Positions 52,653 through 62,303 of a DNA stretch of 64,000 nt are shown here, piece by piece. The stretch covers positions 43,499 to 107,498 of the forward strand of contig CAJXNI010000009.1 in the NCBI GenBank assembly GCA_913057235.1. The letters are read 5' to 3'. A model generated the notes under the pieces. The model was not told where the DNA came from and ran no database searches. It saw nothing but the letters and a program-made list of their open reading frames with translations. The position numbers and the translations under genes are program-made. The DNA comes from an uncultured Bacteroidota bacterium (GTDB taxonomy: Bacteria > Bacteroidota > Bacteroidia > Flavobacteriales > Schleiferiaceae). The first letter of the stretch is position 1. Each line of letters opens with the position of its first letter.

Positions 52653-55136
52653 CTACGCTGTTTTGGGATTTTTAAAAACCTCAACCTTGATGGCGTTTTT
52701 TACTTTTTGCTGCAAAAGACCAATTTCAATTACTTCCAACATGGACTCTACGTAATGGAATTTCAAACCTTTTAGGTAGTCTTCTCTGATTTCGTTTACG
52801 TCTTTGCGATTTTTTTCGCAGAGAATTATTTCTTTCACATCGGCCCGCTTGGCGGCCAAAATTTTCTCTTTAATTCCCCCAACGGGCAGTACTTTCCCAC
52901 GGAGGGTAATCTCACCGGTCATAGCCAATCTGTTGCGCACCTTACGCTGCGTAAAAAGGGAAGCCAAAGAAGTTAAAATAGCAATGCCTGCAGAGGGACC
53001 ATCTTTAGGGGTGGCACCTTCCGGGAAGTGAATGTTCACATCGTATTGATCAAATACGCGGTAGTCCAAACCAAAATCTTCAGCATGCGCCTTTAAGTAA
53101 GCCATGGCAATGGTAGCGGATTCTTTCATCACATCTCCCAAGTTGCCCGTTACGGCCAGCCTCCCTTTTCCGCGGCTTAAAGAGGATTCAATAAACAAAA
53201 TATCACCTCCTACCGGAGTCCAGGCCAAACCAGTGACCACCCCGGCAATGTCGTTACCCTGATGAATATCTTTAGTAAAGCGTGCCGTACCTAGTATTTC
53301 TTCCATATCTGAAGCCTTGGGACTAAGGATGTACTCTTGCTCCATGGCGATATTCTTGGCCGCGTAGCGCACCACCTTGGCTATGACTTTGTCTAAACCA
53401 CGTACGCCAGATTCACGGGTGTAATGCTCAATAATGTATTCCAGAGTTTTCTTTCCCAGCTTAAGCTGATTGCTTTTTAAGCCATGTACTTTCAATTGTT
53501 TGGAGAGCAGGTGTTTGGCGGCAATCTCAATTTTTTCCTCTACGGTGTAGCCATTGATCTCAATCACCTCCATTCTATCGCGCAAAGCAGGATGGATGGT
53601 GCGCATGTTATTGGCTGTTGCTACAAATAACACTTTGCTTAGGTCATAGCCCTGTTCTAAGTAGTTGTCGTAAAACTCTTCATTTTGTTCAGGATCCAAT
53701 ACTTCCAGCATGGCCGAAGAAGGATCTCCCTGAACGGAATTAGAGGTGAGTTTATCAATTTCATCCAAAACAAAAACCGGATTAGAAGTCCCCGCTTTTT
53801 TGATGTTTTGGACTATACGGCCCGGCATCGCTCCTATGTAGGTTTTGCGGTGGCCTCTAATTTCGGCCTCATCACGCATACCCCCTAATGACATACGAAT
53901 ATATTCTCTACCCAGCGCTTCGGCAATGCTTTTGCCTAAGCTGGTTTTACCCACTCCGGGAGGGCCGTACAGGCATAAAATAGGCGACTTAAGATCTCCT
54001 TTAAGTTTTAAAACCGCCAGGTGCTCCAGAATTCTTTCTTTCACTTTTTCTAAACCATAATGATCTCGGTTTAAAATTTTCTCAGCTCGTTTTAAGTCAA
54101 ACTTATCCTTAGAGACCTTATTCCAAGGCAAGTCTAACATAAACTCCAAATAATTTCTTTGGATGCTGTATTCTGGCACTTGCGGGTTTACTCTTTGCAG
54201 CTTGTTGAGCTCTTTGGTAAAGCTTTCGCCCACTTTCTTGGGCCAATCTTTTTCTTTGGCCTTGGCGCGCATTTCTTCAATTTCTCCTTCTGAAGAATTT
54301 CCGCCCAGCTCTTCTTGTATTTGTTTTAGCTGCTGGTGCAAAAAGTACTCTCTCTGCTGCTGGTCAAAGTCTGATTTAACCTTACTTTGAATTTCATTCT
54401 TCATTTCCAGCATCTGAAACTCTAAATTCAAATGCTTTAGCACCTCATTGGCCCGGGTATTCATGTCGTTTATTTCCAAAAGACTTTGCTTTTTAGTAAC
54501 ATCTAAATTCATGTTACTGGAAATAAAGTTGAGCAAGAAGTTATTACTTTCAATATTCTTGAGAGCAAAAGCTGCCTCACTTGGAATGTTAGGAGAGGCC
54601 TTAATAATTTGCAAAGCCAAGTCTTTAATAGAGTCCATTAAAGCCTTAAACTTTTGATTGGTTTTAGAGGCTTTACGCTCTTCCACCATCTTTACCCGTG
54701 CTTTAAGATGGGGATCTTCAGAGACAATGTGATCTACAGCAAATCTCTTTTGGCCCTGTATAATTACGGTGGTATTGCCATCTGGCATTTTAAACATGCG
54801 TAAGATGCGCGCTACGGTACCTATATTGTAAATATCTTTTGGCCCCGGGTCTTCTTCATCGCCATTTTTTTGGCTGATAACTCCAATCAGGGCTTTCTCC
54901 TTATTGGCTTTTTGTAAAAGGTCTATAGATTTATCACGGCCAGCGGTAATAGGAATAACTACCCCGGGAAAAAGCACAGTATTGCGCAAAGGCAATAGCG
55001 GTAGTTCTTCAGGTAGCGCCTCACGCTCTAAATTATCTTCGTCTTCATTGGTCATTAGAGGTATAAACTCAGTATCCTCGTTAATCATATTATCCAATGA
55101 CAGACTGTCCATATCAAAAATATCCTTAAAACTCAT
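52653..55136 (-). CDS. lon: ATP-dependent protease Lon
   Basis: 827 residues. Lon N-domain ([20 protein letters not shown]), a long coiled linker, the AAA module with [19 protein letters not shown] and [13 protein letters not shown], and the protease domain with [13 protein letters not shown] (catalytic Ser) and [17 protein letters not shown] (catalytic Lys). It degrades misfolded and regulatory proteins in the cytoplasm. It is a single gene between porQ and the GlmU-like gene. Confidence 0.97.
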   Translation of the reverse strand: MSFKDIFDMDSLSLDNMINEDTEFIPLMTNEDEDNLEREALPEELPLLPLRNTVLFPGVVIPITAGRDKSIDLLQKANKEKALIGVISQKNGDEEDPGPKDIYNIGTVARILRMFKMPDGNTTVIIQGQKRFAVDHIVSEDPHLKARVKMVEERKASKTNQKFKALMDSIKDLALQIIKASPNIPSEAAFALKNIESNNFLLNFISSNMNLDVTKKQSLLEINDMNTRANEVLKHLNLEFQMLEMKNEIQSKVKSDFDQQQREYFLHQQLKQIQEELGGNSSEGEIEEMRAKAKEKDWPKKVGESFTKELNKLQRVNPQVPEYSIQRNYLEFMLDLPWNKVSKDKFDLKRAEKILNRDHYGLEKVKERILEHLAVLKLKGDLKSPILCLYGPPGVGKTSLGKSIAEALGREYIRMSLGGMRDEAEIRGHRKTYIGAMPGRIVQNIKKAGTSNPVFVLDEIDKLTSNSVQGDPSSAMLEVLDPEQNEEFYDNYLEQGYDLSKVLFVATANNMRTIHPALRDRMEVIEINGYTVEEKIEIAAKHLLSKQLKVHGLKSNQLKLGKKTLEYIIEHYTRESGVRGLDKVIAKVVRYAAKNIAMEQEYILSPKASDMEEILGTARFTKDIHQGNDIAGVVTGLAWTPVGGDILFIESSLSRGKGRLAVTGNLGDVMKESATIAMAYLKAHAEDFGLDYRVFDQYDVNIHFPEGATPKDGPSAGIAILTSLASLFTQRKVRNRLAMTGEITLRGKVLPVGGIKEKILAAKRADVKEIILCEKNRKDVNEIREDYLKGLKFHYVESMLEVIEIGLLQQKVKNAIKVEVFKNPKTA

Positions 55137-55222
55137 TGCTTCTTTTTAAGACAGGGTGGCAGCGGTAATAAGCCTCCCTGATTTAGGTGCACATAGTCAA
55201 GCAATATGCCAAAGCGATTGTT

Positions 55223-56395
55223 TTACCGATACTGCGCAGTTTTGTCAAAAATGTACTGCAAAATGTCACGTTCGGTTTGGTCCAGCTCCTTGCCTCTGCG
55301 CTGCATCACCAAGCTTGCCGTATTAAAAGCCTTAGGCAGTTTATATTCGCTGAAGCCAGAAGCGCCTCCCCAGCTAAAAGAGGGAATAAAATTTCGGGGA
55401 AAACCCGCACCAAAAATATTAGCGCTTACCCCAACCACAGTGCCGGTGTTAAACATGGTGTTAATGCCACATTTAGAATGATCGCCCATGATGAGTCCAC
55501 AAAACTGCAAGCCTGTTTTGGTAAAACCGCCTTTAGGATAGTTCCAAATTTTAACCTCCTCATAATTGTTCTTAAGATTGGAATTGTTGGTATCTGCTCC
55601 CAGGTTACACCACTCGCCAATAACCGAATTGCCCAAAAAACCATCGTGTCCCTTATTGCTGTAACCAATAAAAACCGAGTTGTTTACCTCCCCGCCCACC
55701 TTGCAGTGGGGACCAACTGTGGTGGCCCCGTAAATTTTGGTCATTAATTTAAGGGTAGCATTCTCCAACAAAGCTAAACCACCCCGCACCACGCAACCTT
55801 CCATAACCGTGGCATTCTTACCCAGGTAAATGGGGCCGCTTTGGGTATTAAAGGTGCTCGCTTCCGCGGATGCTCCTTCCTCAAGAAATACCTGGCTTTC
55901 ATCACCAATCACGGTATTGGTTGAGCTTAGTGGTGCCGATTTACGCCCTTTGGTTAACATCTCAAAATCGGCTTTCATTTGATCTGCATTCAAGGCAAAA
56001 AGCTCATACGGGCGGCTGATGTAGGTAATGGCATGAGGATATTCCGTGGCATTGTCCAAAAACTTTTCCTCCGCAAAATCAGCCTGGGTGACATGCGCAG
56101 CTAAAAGTATTGCTCCCTTTTTCAAAGCCTGGCCCGGTTTAAGCGTTTGCACCGCCTCCCACAGCTTGGCATCAGGGCAAAGCCCTCCATTTATGAAAAG
56201 ATGCGCATCGGCCGGTAGAGCCGGATATTTTTCTTGCAAATAAGTTTGCGTGTGATAACCTACCGGTGTACCACTCCACTTTTGCCACTTTGCACTAATG
56301 GTTAAAATACCTACTCTTAATTCGGCAACGGGACGGGTGAAAGTGAGCGGTAAAAGGTGATCGCGGTTTTTATCGTCAAATAAAGTGCAATTCAT
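55223..56395 (-). CDS. GlmU-like sugar-nucleotide enzyme with left-handed beta-helix
   Basis: 390 residues from MNCTLFDDKNRDHLLPLTFT. The N-terminal part (about 1-180) resembles a degenerate nucleotidyltransferase domain: LTFTRPVAELRVGILTISAK but no clear LAAGxGTRM loop. The C-terminal half is a hexapeptide repeat beta-helix (GPIYLGKNATVMEGCVVRGG, GATTVGPHCKVGGEVNNSVF). Homologues in Bacteroidota are annotated as GlmU family; the active nucleotidyl site may be altered, so the reaction is uncertain. It could be an acetyltransferase for amino sugars. Confidence 0.78.
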   Translation of the reverse strand: MNCTLFDDKNRDHLLPLTFTRPVAELRVGILTISAKWQKWSGTPVGYHTQTYLQEKYPALPADAHLFINGGLCPDAKLWEAVQTLKPGQALKKGAILLAAHVTQADFAEEKFLDNATEYPHAITYISRPYELFALNADQMKADFEMLTKGRKSAPLSSTNTVIGDESQVFLEEGASAEASTFNTQSGPIYLGKNATVMEGCVVRGGLALLENATLKLMTKIYGATTVGPHCKVGGEVNNSVFIGYSNKGHDGFLGNSVIGEWCNLGADTNNSNLKNNYEEVKIWNYPKGGFTKTGLQFCGLIMGDHSKCGINTMFNTGTVVGVSANIFGAGFPRNFIPSFSWGGASGFSEYKLPKAFNTASLVMQRRGKELDQTERDILQYIFDKTAQYR

Positions 56396-56438
56396 GAAGA
56401 GCAATTTTGAGTGACTGCTAAAGTAAAGTTTGGAAATG

Positions 56439-56471
56439 AAAAAAGCCCCACAGAATTACTTCAGGGGGCTT
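56439..56471 (-). terminator. terminator of rpmE2
   Basis: 7-bp stem AAGCCCC (56443-56449) / GGGGCTT (56465-56471) with a 15-base loop; the minus-strand T run is the complement of the A run beginning at 56439. It lies 24 bases after the L31 stop. Confidence 0.82.
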
Positions 56472-56494
56472 CTAATAGTTTGAATACTTTAATT

Positions 56495-56746
56495 CTACTT
56501 TCCGCGATTCTTGTAACGGTTGCGGAACTTATCTACGCGACCGGCTGTATCTACCAATTTAACTTTACCAGTGTAGAAAGGATGCGAGGCCGCTGAAATT
56601 TCCATTTTTACCAATGGATATTCTACGCCATCAACCTCTACAGTTTCTCTGGTTTCTGCGCAAGAACGAGTGATGAATTGATCGCCTGTACTCATGTCTT
56701 TAAAAACACAAGGACGATAGTTTTCAGGATGAATATTTTTCTGCAT
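56495..56746 (-). CDS. rpmE2: 50S ribosomal protein L31, type B
   Basis: 83 residues: [57 protein letters not shown]. It lacks the CxxC zinc pairs of type A L31, so it is the zinc-independent form, in line with the C-minus L33 at 18294. It is a single gene with its own promoter and terminator, divergent from the lipoprotein at 56881. Confidence 0.96.
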   Translation of the reverse strand: MQKNIHPENYRPCVFKDMSTGDQFITRSCAETRETVEVDGVEYPLVKMEISAASHPFYTGKVKLVDTAGRVDKFRNRYKNRGK

Positions 56747-56791
56747 AATTGTTATTTATGGTTAGGATTTTGCCCAAGCCAAAAAGGAGTG

Positions 56792-56821
56792 CAAATATAC
56801 AAATTGAATATATACCAACAA
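56792..56821 (-). promoter_or_regulatory. promoter of rpmE2
   Basis: On the minus strand TTG (56819-56821), 19 bases, TATATTTG (56792-56799) followed by C. A second TTG lies three bases nearer. Fits the consensus; 45 bases upstream of the start codon. Confidence 0.72.
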
Positions 56822-56880
56822 CCCTGCTTCAATTAATTTGCAACAAGTACTTTTGAGGTTTTAAATGCGTTGGCTAAGGT

Positions 56881-58380
56881 ATGCTAAGAAGTTTATTCAC
56901 TCTATTGGGCTTAAGTTTAGTACTCTTGATAGGTTGCCGCCCCGAAGAAGCGGTAAAAACCGGAAACTTAAACCTTAGATTCTCTACAGACACTGTTTAT
57001 CTTGATACTGTTTTTAGTACCATTGGTTCCAGCACCTACCAGCTGAAAGTTTACAATAACGCAAACCAAACGGTACGCGTTAATGAAATACGTTTAGACA
57101 GTATTGGCAGTCCTTTTCGAGTAAATATAAATGGCACCCCCGCCACCCGATTAAACGATGTAGAAATTTTACCCAAAGACAGTATTTATATTTTTATTGA
57201 GGTTACAGCTGGTATTGTTGGCAGCGCAAACCAAATGCTGGTTACTGATAAGTTGCTGTTTGTAGGAAATGAAGGCACTCAAAGTGTGGACCTGGTGACG
57301 CTGGCCCAAGATGCCATTTTACATAAACCCACCAATTTTATTGCACTGGGGCCTGCCAACAATCCCACCCTAATTCCCTACTCTATTATTGATTGCAACA
57401 CCTCTTGGAATGCCAGCCGGCCCCACGTAGTGTATGGTTACGCGGTGGTAGATAGCGCCTGTGCCTTGGATATTTTGCCTGGGGCCAATATCCACTTCCA
57501 CAGTAATAGCGGTTTGTGGATTTTTAACGATGCCGTGCTGAATGTAGCGCAGGGTGCTTTTCCTGGCCAAGGAGACTCCGTTACCTTTAGCAGCGATAGG
57601 CTAGAGCCCGGTTTTGAAAATGCCTCTGGCCAATGGGGAGGCGCTCTGGGAGGCATTTACATCAGCCAAAGAGCGCGGGCTCGCATCAATAATGCCGTAA
57701 TTAAAAATGCCACTACCGGGCTGCGGGTAGACAGTGCCGTATTTAATGATCAATTGACAATTAGCAACAGCTATATTTTGAACTGCAGCCGCACAGGGCT
57801 TTTTGCGGGTTACAGCGCTATTGATGCACGTAATTTGGTAGTAGCCAACACGGGTTTATACAGTTTTTACGCTTTTGGCGGAAGTTATGAGTTCAGGCAT
57901 TGCACCTTTGCCAATTATTGGAGTGGCTCCACGCGTCAGGAGCCTGCTGTTTTATTAACCAACTTTTTTGAGTTTACCAACGCCAGCGGATCTTTGCAAC
58001 GTATTGTGCGAGATATTAATCAGGCCTACTTTGGTAATTGCATTATTTACGGTAATAATGAGCAGGAATTTGCCTTGGCCAAAGACGATGCAGGCCAGCT
58101 CAATTTTCAATTTAACCACGCTCTTCTAAAACTGAACAATGACGCTGAAGAACGGGGTTTTAATATTAACGATCCTGAATTCACCCAAGTAGACGTAAAC
58201 TTGTTAGTTGATTTTGTGAACGTAAGCCAAAATAACTATCAGCTAGATAGTAACTCGCAGGCGGTAGACCAAGGTAATTCTACTGATGGCTTTTTACTGA
58301 ATTCCGATATTCTCGGCAATGGCCGTAATTTTAATGGCCTTCCTGATTTGGGCGCTTATGAAAGGCAGTACTCCAACTAA
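56881..58380 (+). CDS. lipoprotein with parallel beta-helix and choice-of-anchor-type end
   Basis: 499 residues, lipobox LLIGC (Cys 19). A beta-sandwich region of about 130 residues (LNLRFSTDTVYLDTVFSTIG) is followed by a right-handed beta-helix with repeated turns (INNAVIKNATTGLRVDSAVF, ISNSYILNCSRTGLFAGYSA, and YFGNCIIYGNN). The end, DQGNSTDGFLLNSDILGNGR to GLPDLGAYE, is the choice-of-anchor Q pattern known from such proteins. It probably sits on the outer membrane and binds or cuts a polysaccharide; no catalytic residues can be assigned. Confidence 0.82.
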   Translation: MLRSLFTLLGLSLVLLIGCRPEEAVKTGNLNLRFSTDTVYLDTVFSTIGSSTYQLKVYNNANQTVRVNEIRLDSIGSPFRVNINGTPATRLNDVEILPKDSIYIFIEVTAGIVGSANQMLVTDKLLFVGNEGTQSVDLVTLAQDAILHKPTNFIALGPANNPTLIPYSIIDCNTSWNASRPHVVYGYAVVDSACALDILPGANIHFHSNSGLWIFNDAVLNVAQGAFPGQGDSVTFSSDRLEPGFENASGQWGGALGGIYISQRARARINNAVIKNATTGLRVDSAVFNDQLTISNSYILNCSRTGLFAGYSAIDARNLVVANTGLYSFYAFGGSYEFRHCTFANYWSGSTRQEPAVLLTNFFEFTNASGSLQRIVRDINQAYFGNCIIYGNNEQEFALAKDDAGQLNFQFNHALLKLNNDAEERGFNINDPEFTQVDVNLLVDFVNVSQNNYQLDSNSQAVDQGNSTDGFLLNSDILGNGRNFNGLPDLGAYERQYSN

Positions 58381-59045
58381 TAAATCATAACCGAATAGCC
58401 TATTTGCAGACCCCAATAGGCATCATCGCCTGCAGGTGTATCATCCGTGTACACAAAGCCATCCATGGTATCACCGCTAATGCTATTGCTGCGTAACTCA
58501 AGGGTTAAAATAGATTTATAGCCTAATCTAAATTTACACCCGGCTCCCACAAAAAGATTCAGGGAAGAATAGGCGTCTGATTCAACCTCTACATTATCAG
58601 GCCTTTGACCGGCTATGCTCAATTCTGGGTTCCAGGCTGCAACTCCAGCCCCTCCTTTTAGAAAAATGCTAAAAGGCCTGTCTTGCCGATATTTGCCAAA
58701 CCTAATTAAGTGGATTTCAGTAAAAATATTGGCGTTAAACAGTTGGGTTTCTACACTTAACCCTCTTCCCTTTAAATCGTGGTTATTGTCGCTGGCATGC
58801 AGAAAACCGTACTGCATATCAAGGCCCAAACCAAACCAATCGTTAAAATGCTGCTTGCCAAAAATTGAAACGGCCGGGCGCATTTCTTGAAAAACGGAGT
58901 TAAGATTTCCAGAGTTAGAAATATCTGAAGTCATGTTTAAGGTGCCCAAAGACACGCCAAACTCCCCGTATTTCTTTCGAGATTGTCCCAAAGCCAACAC
59001 GGCCAGAGCCAAAACCAAACTAGTGGTGAAGAGTAATTTTTTCAT
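58377..59045 (-). CDS. outer membrane beta-barrel protein
   Basis: 222 residues, signal peptide MKKLLFTTSLVLALAVLALG. Beta-strand pattern of a small outer membrane barrel: KYGEFGVSLGTLNMTSDIS, FGLGLDMQYGFLHASDN, LFVGAGCKFRLGYKSILTLE and a final YWGLQIGYSVMIY. No known function. It is convergent with the lipoprotein gene, sharing 4 bases, and has no co-directional neighbour nearby. Confidence 0.82.
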   Translation of the reverse strand: MKKLLFTTSLVLALAVLALGQSRKKYGEFGVSLGTLNMTSDISNSGNLNSVFQEMRPAVSIFGKQHFNDWFGLGLDMQYGFLHASDNNHDLKGRGLSVETQLFNANIFTEIHLIRFGKYRQDRPFSIFLKGGAGVAAWNPELSIAGQRPDNVEVESDAYSSLNLFVGAGCKFRLGYKSILTLELRSNSISGDTMDGFVYTDDTPAGDDAYWGLQIGYSVMIY

Positions 59046-59127
59046 AAAATTTTAATTATGCACAACCATTTCTGCTTTACCTAGAAAAACTGAGCAAGCT
59101 CATTCAACGGCCTATCACAAATTTATA

Positions 59128-59895
59128 TTATTGCGCACTATCTCTTAAAAATACCCATGTATCATCAGTAGATTCTTGAGCGCTGAAATAGTAGCCGCCT
59201 AAGTTAAAGTCTTTTAAGGATTCAAGCTCTTTAATTCTATGTTGAATAATGTATTTGGCCATGAGTCCCCGAGCCTGCTTAGCATAAAAGCTAATTACCT
59301 TATACTTTCCGCGGCTTTTATCTTTAAACTCAGGTTTTAGAACTTTATTTTTAAGCCCCGCCTTTTGCCAGGCTTTAAAGTACTCGTTACTAGCCAAATT
59401 TACTATAGCCGTATCAGGTTTTATTTGTTGTTTTAAAAGAGCCTGCAGTGGTTTTTCCCAAAAATCATAGAGGGAGGCAGACCGGGCTACCGATATTTTA
59501 GTCCCCATCTCTAAACGATACGGCATGATAAGATCACCTGGTTTTAAGAGACCGTACAAACCCGATAGAATGCGCAGGTGCTCCTGTGCAAATTCCATAT
59601 CTTCTTCTGTCCATTCATGGGCGGCTAAACCTTTGTACACATCGCCTGTAAAGGCTAATACCGCTTGGCGCGATGGCTCTTGAGCAGGAAACTGCCACTG
59701 CTGATTACGATCAAAATTAAGTTTGGCCAGCTTTTCACTAATGGATTGAAGCTTCTGAAGTTCTTGCGGACCTTTGTTGGCAAGCACCTCCATGACCTTT
59801 AGCGCCTCTGTGCCTAGCGCGGGTTGAGAGGTTGGCCCCAGGGACATAGAATCTGAGAAATCCAAAGATTTTGCGGGTGATAAAAGTAGTAGCAT
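59128..59895 (-). CDS. yaaA: peroxide stress protein YaaA
   Basis: 255 residues with LLSPAKSLDFSD at the start, LRILSGLYGLLKPGDLIMPYR, RLEMGTKI, NLASNEYFKA and KYKVISFYAKQARGLMAKYI, matching YaaA/UPF0246 throughout. It lowers free iron or protects DNA during peroxide stress. It is a single gene. The start codon is preceded by a run of 12 T on the minus strand that belongs to the upstream terminator. Confidence 0.95.
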   Translation of the reverse strand: MLLLLSPAKSLDFSDSMSLGPTSQPALGTEALKVMEVLANKGPQELQKLQSISEKLAKLNFDRNQQWQFPAQEPSRQAVLAFTGDVYKGLAAHEWTEEDMEFAQEHLRILSGLYGLLKPGDLIMPYRLEMGTKISVARSASLYDFWEKPLQALLKQQIKPDTAIVNLASNEYFKAWQKAGLKNKVLKPEFKDKSRGKYKVISFYAKQARGLMAKYIIQHRIKELESLKDFNLGGYYFSAQESTDDTWVFLRDSAQ

Positions 59896-59900
59896 AGTTC

Positions 59901-59940
59901 AAAAAAAAAAAACGAGACGTAAAACTACATCTCGCTTTTT
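59901..59940 (-). terminator. terminator after the MORN-like gene
   Basis: Stem GAGACGTA / TACATCTC (59914-59933) with one mismatch and an AAAC loop. A run of 12 A lies on the left and a T run on the right, so it could act in either direction. It follows the MORN-like gene by 28 bases. Confidence 0.7.
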
Positions 59941-59961
59941 TTCTTTTTGTTCAAATATCCA

Positions 59962-60330
59962 CTAATTTTTTGCCAACATGTCGCGCTTATCAATGGTCCA
60001 CTTGTGGGAGGTTTTTAAGCGGTTATTTTCATAAACCAACTCAAAAAGCGTTTCACCATCATCGGCCCACACAAACCAAGTTCCTTCTTTTGAACCATTT
60101 TTGTAATAGGCTTCAATTTTCACTTGACCATTTCGGTCATATTGTACCCAGCGTCCGTTAGAAACTCCGTCTTTAAAATAACCGGTTTCTTTCAGGGTTT
60201 CAGCATCTTCATAGAAATAGGCTACTTTTATTTGGTCGCCTTCTCGCGTATATTTTGCATTATTTTCTTGAGCTGAAACTGTAGCTGCGGTAAACATTAA
60301 TACCATGGCAATTTGTACGATCCTTTTCAT
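59962..60330 (-). CDS. secreted MORN-repeat-like protein
   Basis: 122 residues from MKRIVQIAMVLMFTAATVSA, a signal peptide; the longer frame contains no family-supported start. Two or three YwqK/MORN-like units are present: KETGYFKDGVSNGRWVQYD, KIEAYYKNGSKEGTWFVW, TLFELVYENNRL. Such repeats occur in many Bacteroidota and are often annotated as a toxin-antitoxin antitoxin, but no toxin gene is next to it here. Function unknown. Confidence 0.78.
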   Translation of the reverse strand: MKRIVQIAMVLMFTAATVSAQENNAKYTREGDQIKVAYFYEDAETLKETGYFKDGVSNGRWVQYDRNGQVKIEAYYKNGSKEGTWFVWADDGETLFELVYENNRLKTSHKWTIDKRDMLAKN

Positions 60331-60490
60331 AACTACAGTTTTTAAATTTCTACAAATGTACAAATATTTTTACATCTGCTTAACATTGAGTTAACATTAA
60401 GGTGCCTAAAAAACGTTTAACCTCTGTTTTATAGTGTTTTAACCAATTAACACTCCAGTAACTTTTTGTTAACATAGAGGGCGAATCCCA

Positions 60491-60524
60491 AAAAAAGCCG
60501 CCCCTGATATTGCTCAGAGGCGGC
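60491..60524 (-). terminator. terminator of pruA
   Basis: Stem GCCGCC.CCTGA / TCAGAGGCGGC with an interior mismatch (60497-60524); minus-strand T run from the A run at 60490-60496. It lies 32 bases after the pruA stop. Confidence 0.9.
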
Positions 60525-60555
60525 CTTTTACTATACAGTCTGAAGCTCTGTGCTT

Positions 60556-62190
60556 CTATTTCTCCATAAACGGATAGGTGTAATCCGTAGGTGCATCGTA
60601 AGTTTCTTTGATCAATCTCGGACTAATCCAACGGTACAAATTCTGTTTCGAACCAGCTTTATCATTGGTGCCCGAAGCTCTGGCCCCACCAAATGGCTGT
60701 TGGCCTACCACTGCTCCGGTGGGTTTATCGTTCACGTAAAAATTACCGGCACATCCGCGTAAAGCGTGAATACCTTGCTCAAGCGCGTAGCGATCTGCTG
60801 AGAAAAGTGCACCGGTTAATGCATAAGGTGACGTTTCATCTACTAAAGTTAAGGTTGCATCATACTCTTCGGCTGGATATACATATACCGTTAGCACCGG
60901 ACCAAAGAGCTCGGTTTCCATGGTGGTATATTTAGGATTTGTGGTTACAATAACGGTTGGCTCTACAAACCAGCCTTTTGATTTGTCATAGTTACCGCCC
61001 AACACAATTTCTGCATCCGCATCGGCTTTAGCCTGATCTATGTACTTAGCCAATTTGTCAAAAGAACCTTCATGAATAACAGCGGTCATGAAATTTTCAA
61101 ATTCACGCGGGCTACCCATTTTTATGCTTTCAACTTGCTGAGTGAGGTGTTCTTTAACAGCAGGCCAGAGATTATCAGGTATGTAGGCCCGGGAGGCCGC
61201 GCTGCACTTCTGTCCCTGAAACTCGAATGCACCGCGAGTCATGGCCGTAGCCACCTGTTTGGCTTTGGCTGATTTATGAACCATTATAAAGTCCTTCCCT
61301 CCGGTTTCTCCTACAATTCTGGGGTACGTTTTATAGGTGTGAATATTGTTGCCAATGGTTTGCCAAATGTTTTTAAATACCTCGGTAGAACCTGTAAAGT
61401 GCAAACCGGCAAAATCAGGGTGCTTAAATACAATGTCGGCTGTTTCTTGGGGGTCCGTAATAATCATATTGATCACACCGGGAGGAATGCCTGCCTCTTC
61501 AAAAATTTCCATTAATACATGAGCAGAGTAAAGCTGACTGAGTGAGGGTTTCCAAACCACGGTATTGCCCATCATGGCCATACAAGTGGTGAGGTTTCCG
61601 GCAATAGCGGTAAAATTAAAGGGGGTAATAGCAAAGGTGAAGCCTTCCAGTGGGCGGTAATCTACTCGGTTCCATAGCCCTTCCCCTGAGCCAGTATAGG
61701 GCTGCTCATCATAAATTTCAGTGGCATACTGCACGTTAAATCGCAAAAAGTCGGCCAGCTCACAGGCGGAGTCAATTTCGGCTTGAAAGATGGTTTTGCT
61801 TTGACCAATCATGGTGGCCGCGTTTATTTTATGGCGGTACTTGCCGGCTACCAAATCTGCCGCTTTTAAAAAGATGGCGCTTCGGTTGCTCCAGGAAAGA
61901 TTTTCCCACTGCTCTTTGGCGTTTAAAGAAGCTTCAATAGCATCATGCACATGCTGAGCGGTGCCCATGTGAAAAGAGCCCACATTTTGCTGATGATCAT
62001 GAGGAGGTAGCACCCGCTCTAGGTTACCGGTAGTTATTCTCTGGCCATTAATAACCATGGGAATCTCTACCTGCTGCGACCACATTTTATCGTATTGCGC
62101 TTGCACTGCGGCCCGTTCCTCTGAACCGGGCTTATAAGCCATAACGGGCTCGTTTTTGGCCTGTGGCACTTTGTAAAAACCTTTTTCCAT
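60556..62190 (-). CDS. pruA: L-glutamate gamma-semialdehyde dehydrogenase
   Basis: 544 residues, aldehyde dehydrogenase superfamily, long form with N-terminal extension (MEKGFYKVPQAKNEPVMAYK). The catalytic Cys is in GQKCSAASRAYI, the active Glu in GETGGKDFI, and FTGSTEVFKNIW lies in the NAD domain. It oxidises glutamate semialdehyde (pyrroline-5-carboxylate) to glutamate in proline catabolism. The proline dehydrogenase partner is not in view. A -7 box lies 34 bases upstream. Confidence 0.95.
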   Translation of the reverse strand: MEKGFYKVPQAKNEPVMAYKPGSEERAAVQAQYDKMWSQQVEIPMVINGQRITTGNLERVLPPHDHQQNVGSFHMGTAQHVHDAIEASLNAKEQWENLSWSNRSAIFLKAADLVAGKYRHKINAATMIGQSKTIFQAEIDSACELADFLRFNVQYATEIYDEQPYTGSGEGLWNRVDYRPLEGFTFAITPFNFTAIAGNLTTCMAMMGNTVVWKPSLSQLYSAHVLMEIFEEAGIPPGVINMIITDPQETADIVFKHPDFAGLHFTGSTEVFKNIWQTIGNNIHTYKTYPRIVGETGGKDFIMVHKSAKAKQVATAMTRGAFEFQGQKCSAASRAYIPDNLWPAVKEHLTQQVESIKMGSPREFENFMTAVIHEGSFDKLAKYIDQAKADADAEIVLGGNYDKSKGWFVEPTVIVTTNPKYTTMETELFGPVLTVYVYPAEEYDATLTLVDETSPYALTGALFSADRYALEQGIHALRGCAGNFYVNDKPTGAVVGQQPFGGARASGTNDKAGSKQNLYRWISPRLIKETYDAPTDYTYPFMEK

Positions 62191-62223
62191 ATTGTTGTTT
62201 TCTGTCGTTTTTTGTTAAAGTCT

Positions 62224-62231
62224 CAAAGGTA
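62224..62231 (-). promoter_or_regulatory. -7 element of the pruA promoter
   Basis: TACCTTTG on the minus strand, 34 bases before the pruA ATG. It fits TAnnTTTG; the -33 region has only a T tract. Confidence 0.5.
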
Positions 62232-62251
62232 CGAGAAATGCCAGGGCCTAG

Positions 62252-62284
62252 AAAAAGAGAGCCGCTAAATAGCGACTCTCTTTT
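62252..62284 (-). terminator. terminator after the disrupted porin gene
   Basis: Stem GAGAG-CGCT / AGCG-CTCTC (62257-62280) with a short loop; T run on the minus strand from the A run at 62252-62256, and TTTT on the other side. Confidence 0.75.
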
Positions 62285-62303
62285 AAAAGTAATTATTTAA
62301 AAA

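Noticed and set aside
55187..55747. 186-codon plus-strand frame opposite the GlmU-like gene
   Set aside because: It runs antisense to a conserved coding sequence and has no protein-like motif; a shadow frame.
59962..60330. Toxin-antitoxin pair at the MORN-like gene
   Set aside because: The MORN/YwqK annotation is often linked to antitoxins, but no partner gene is next to it and it has a signal peptide.
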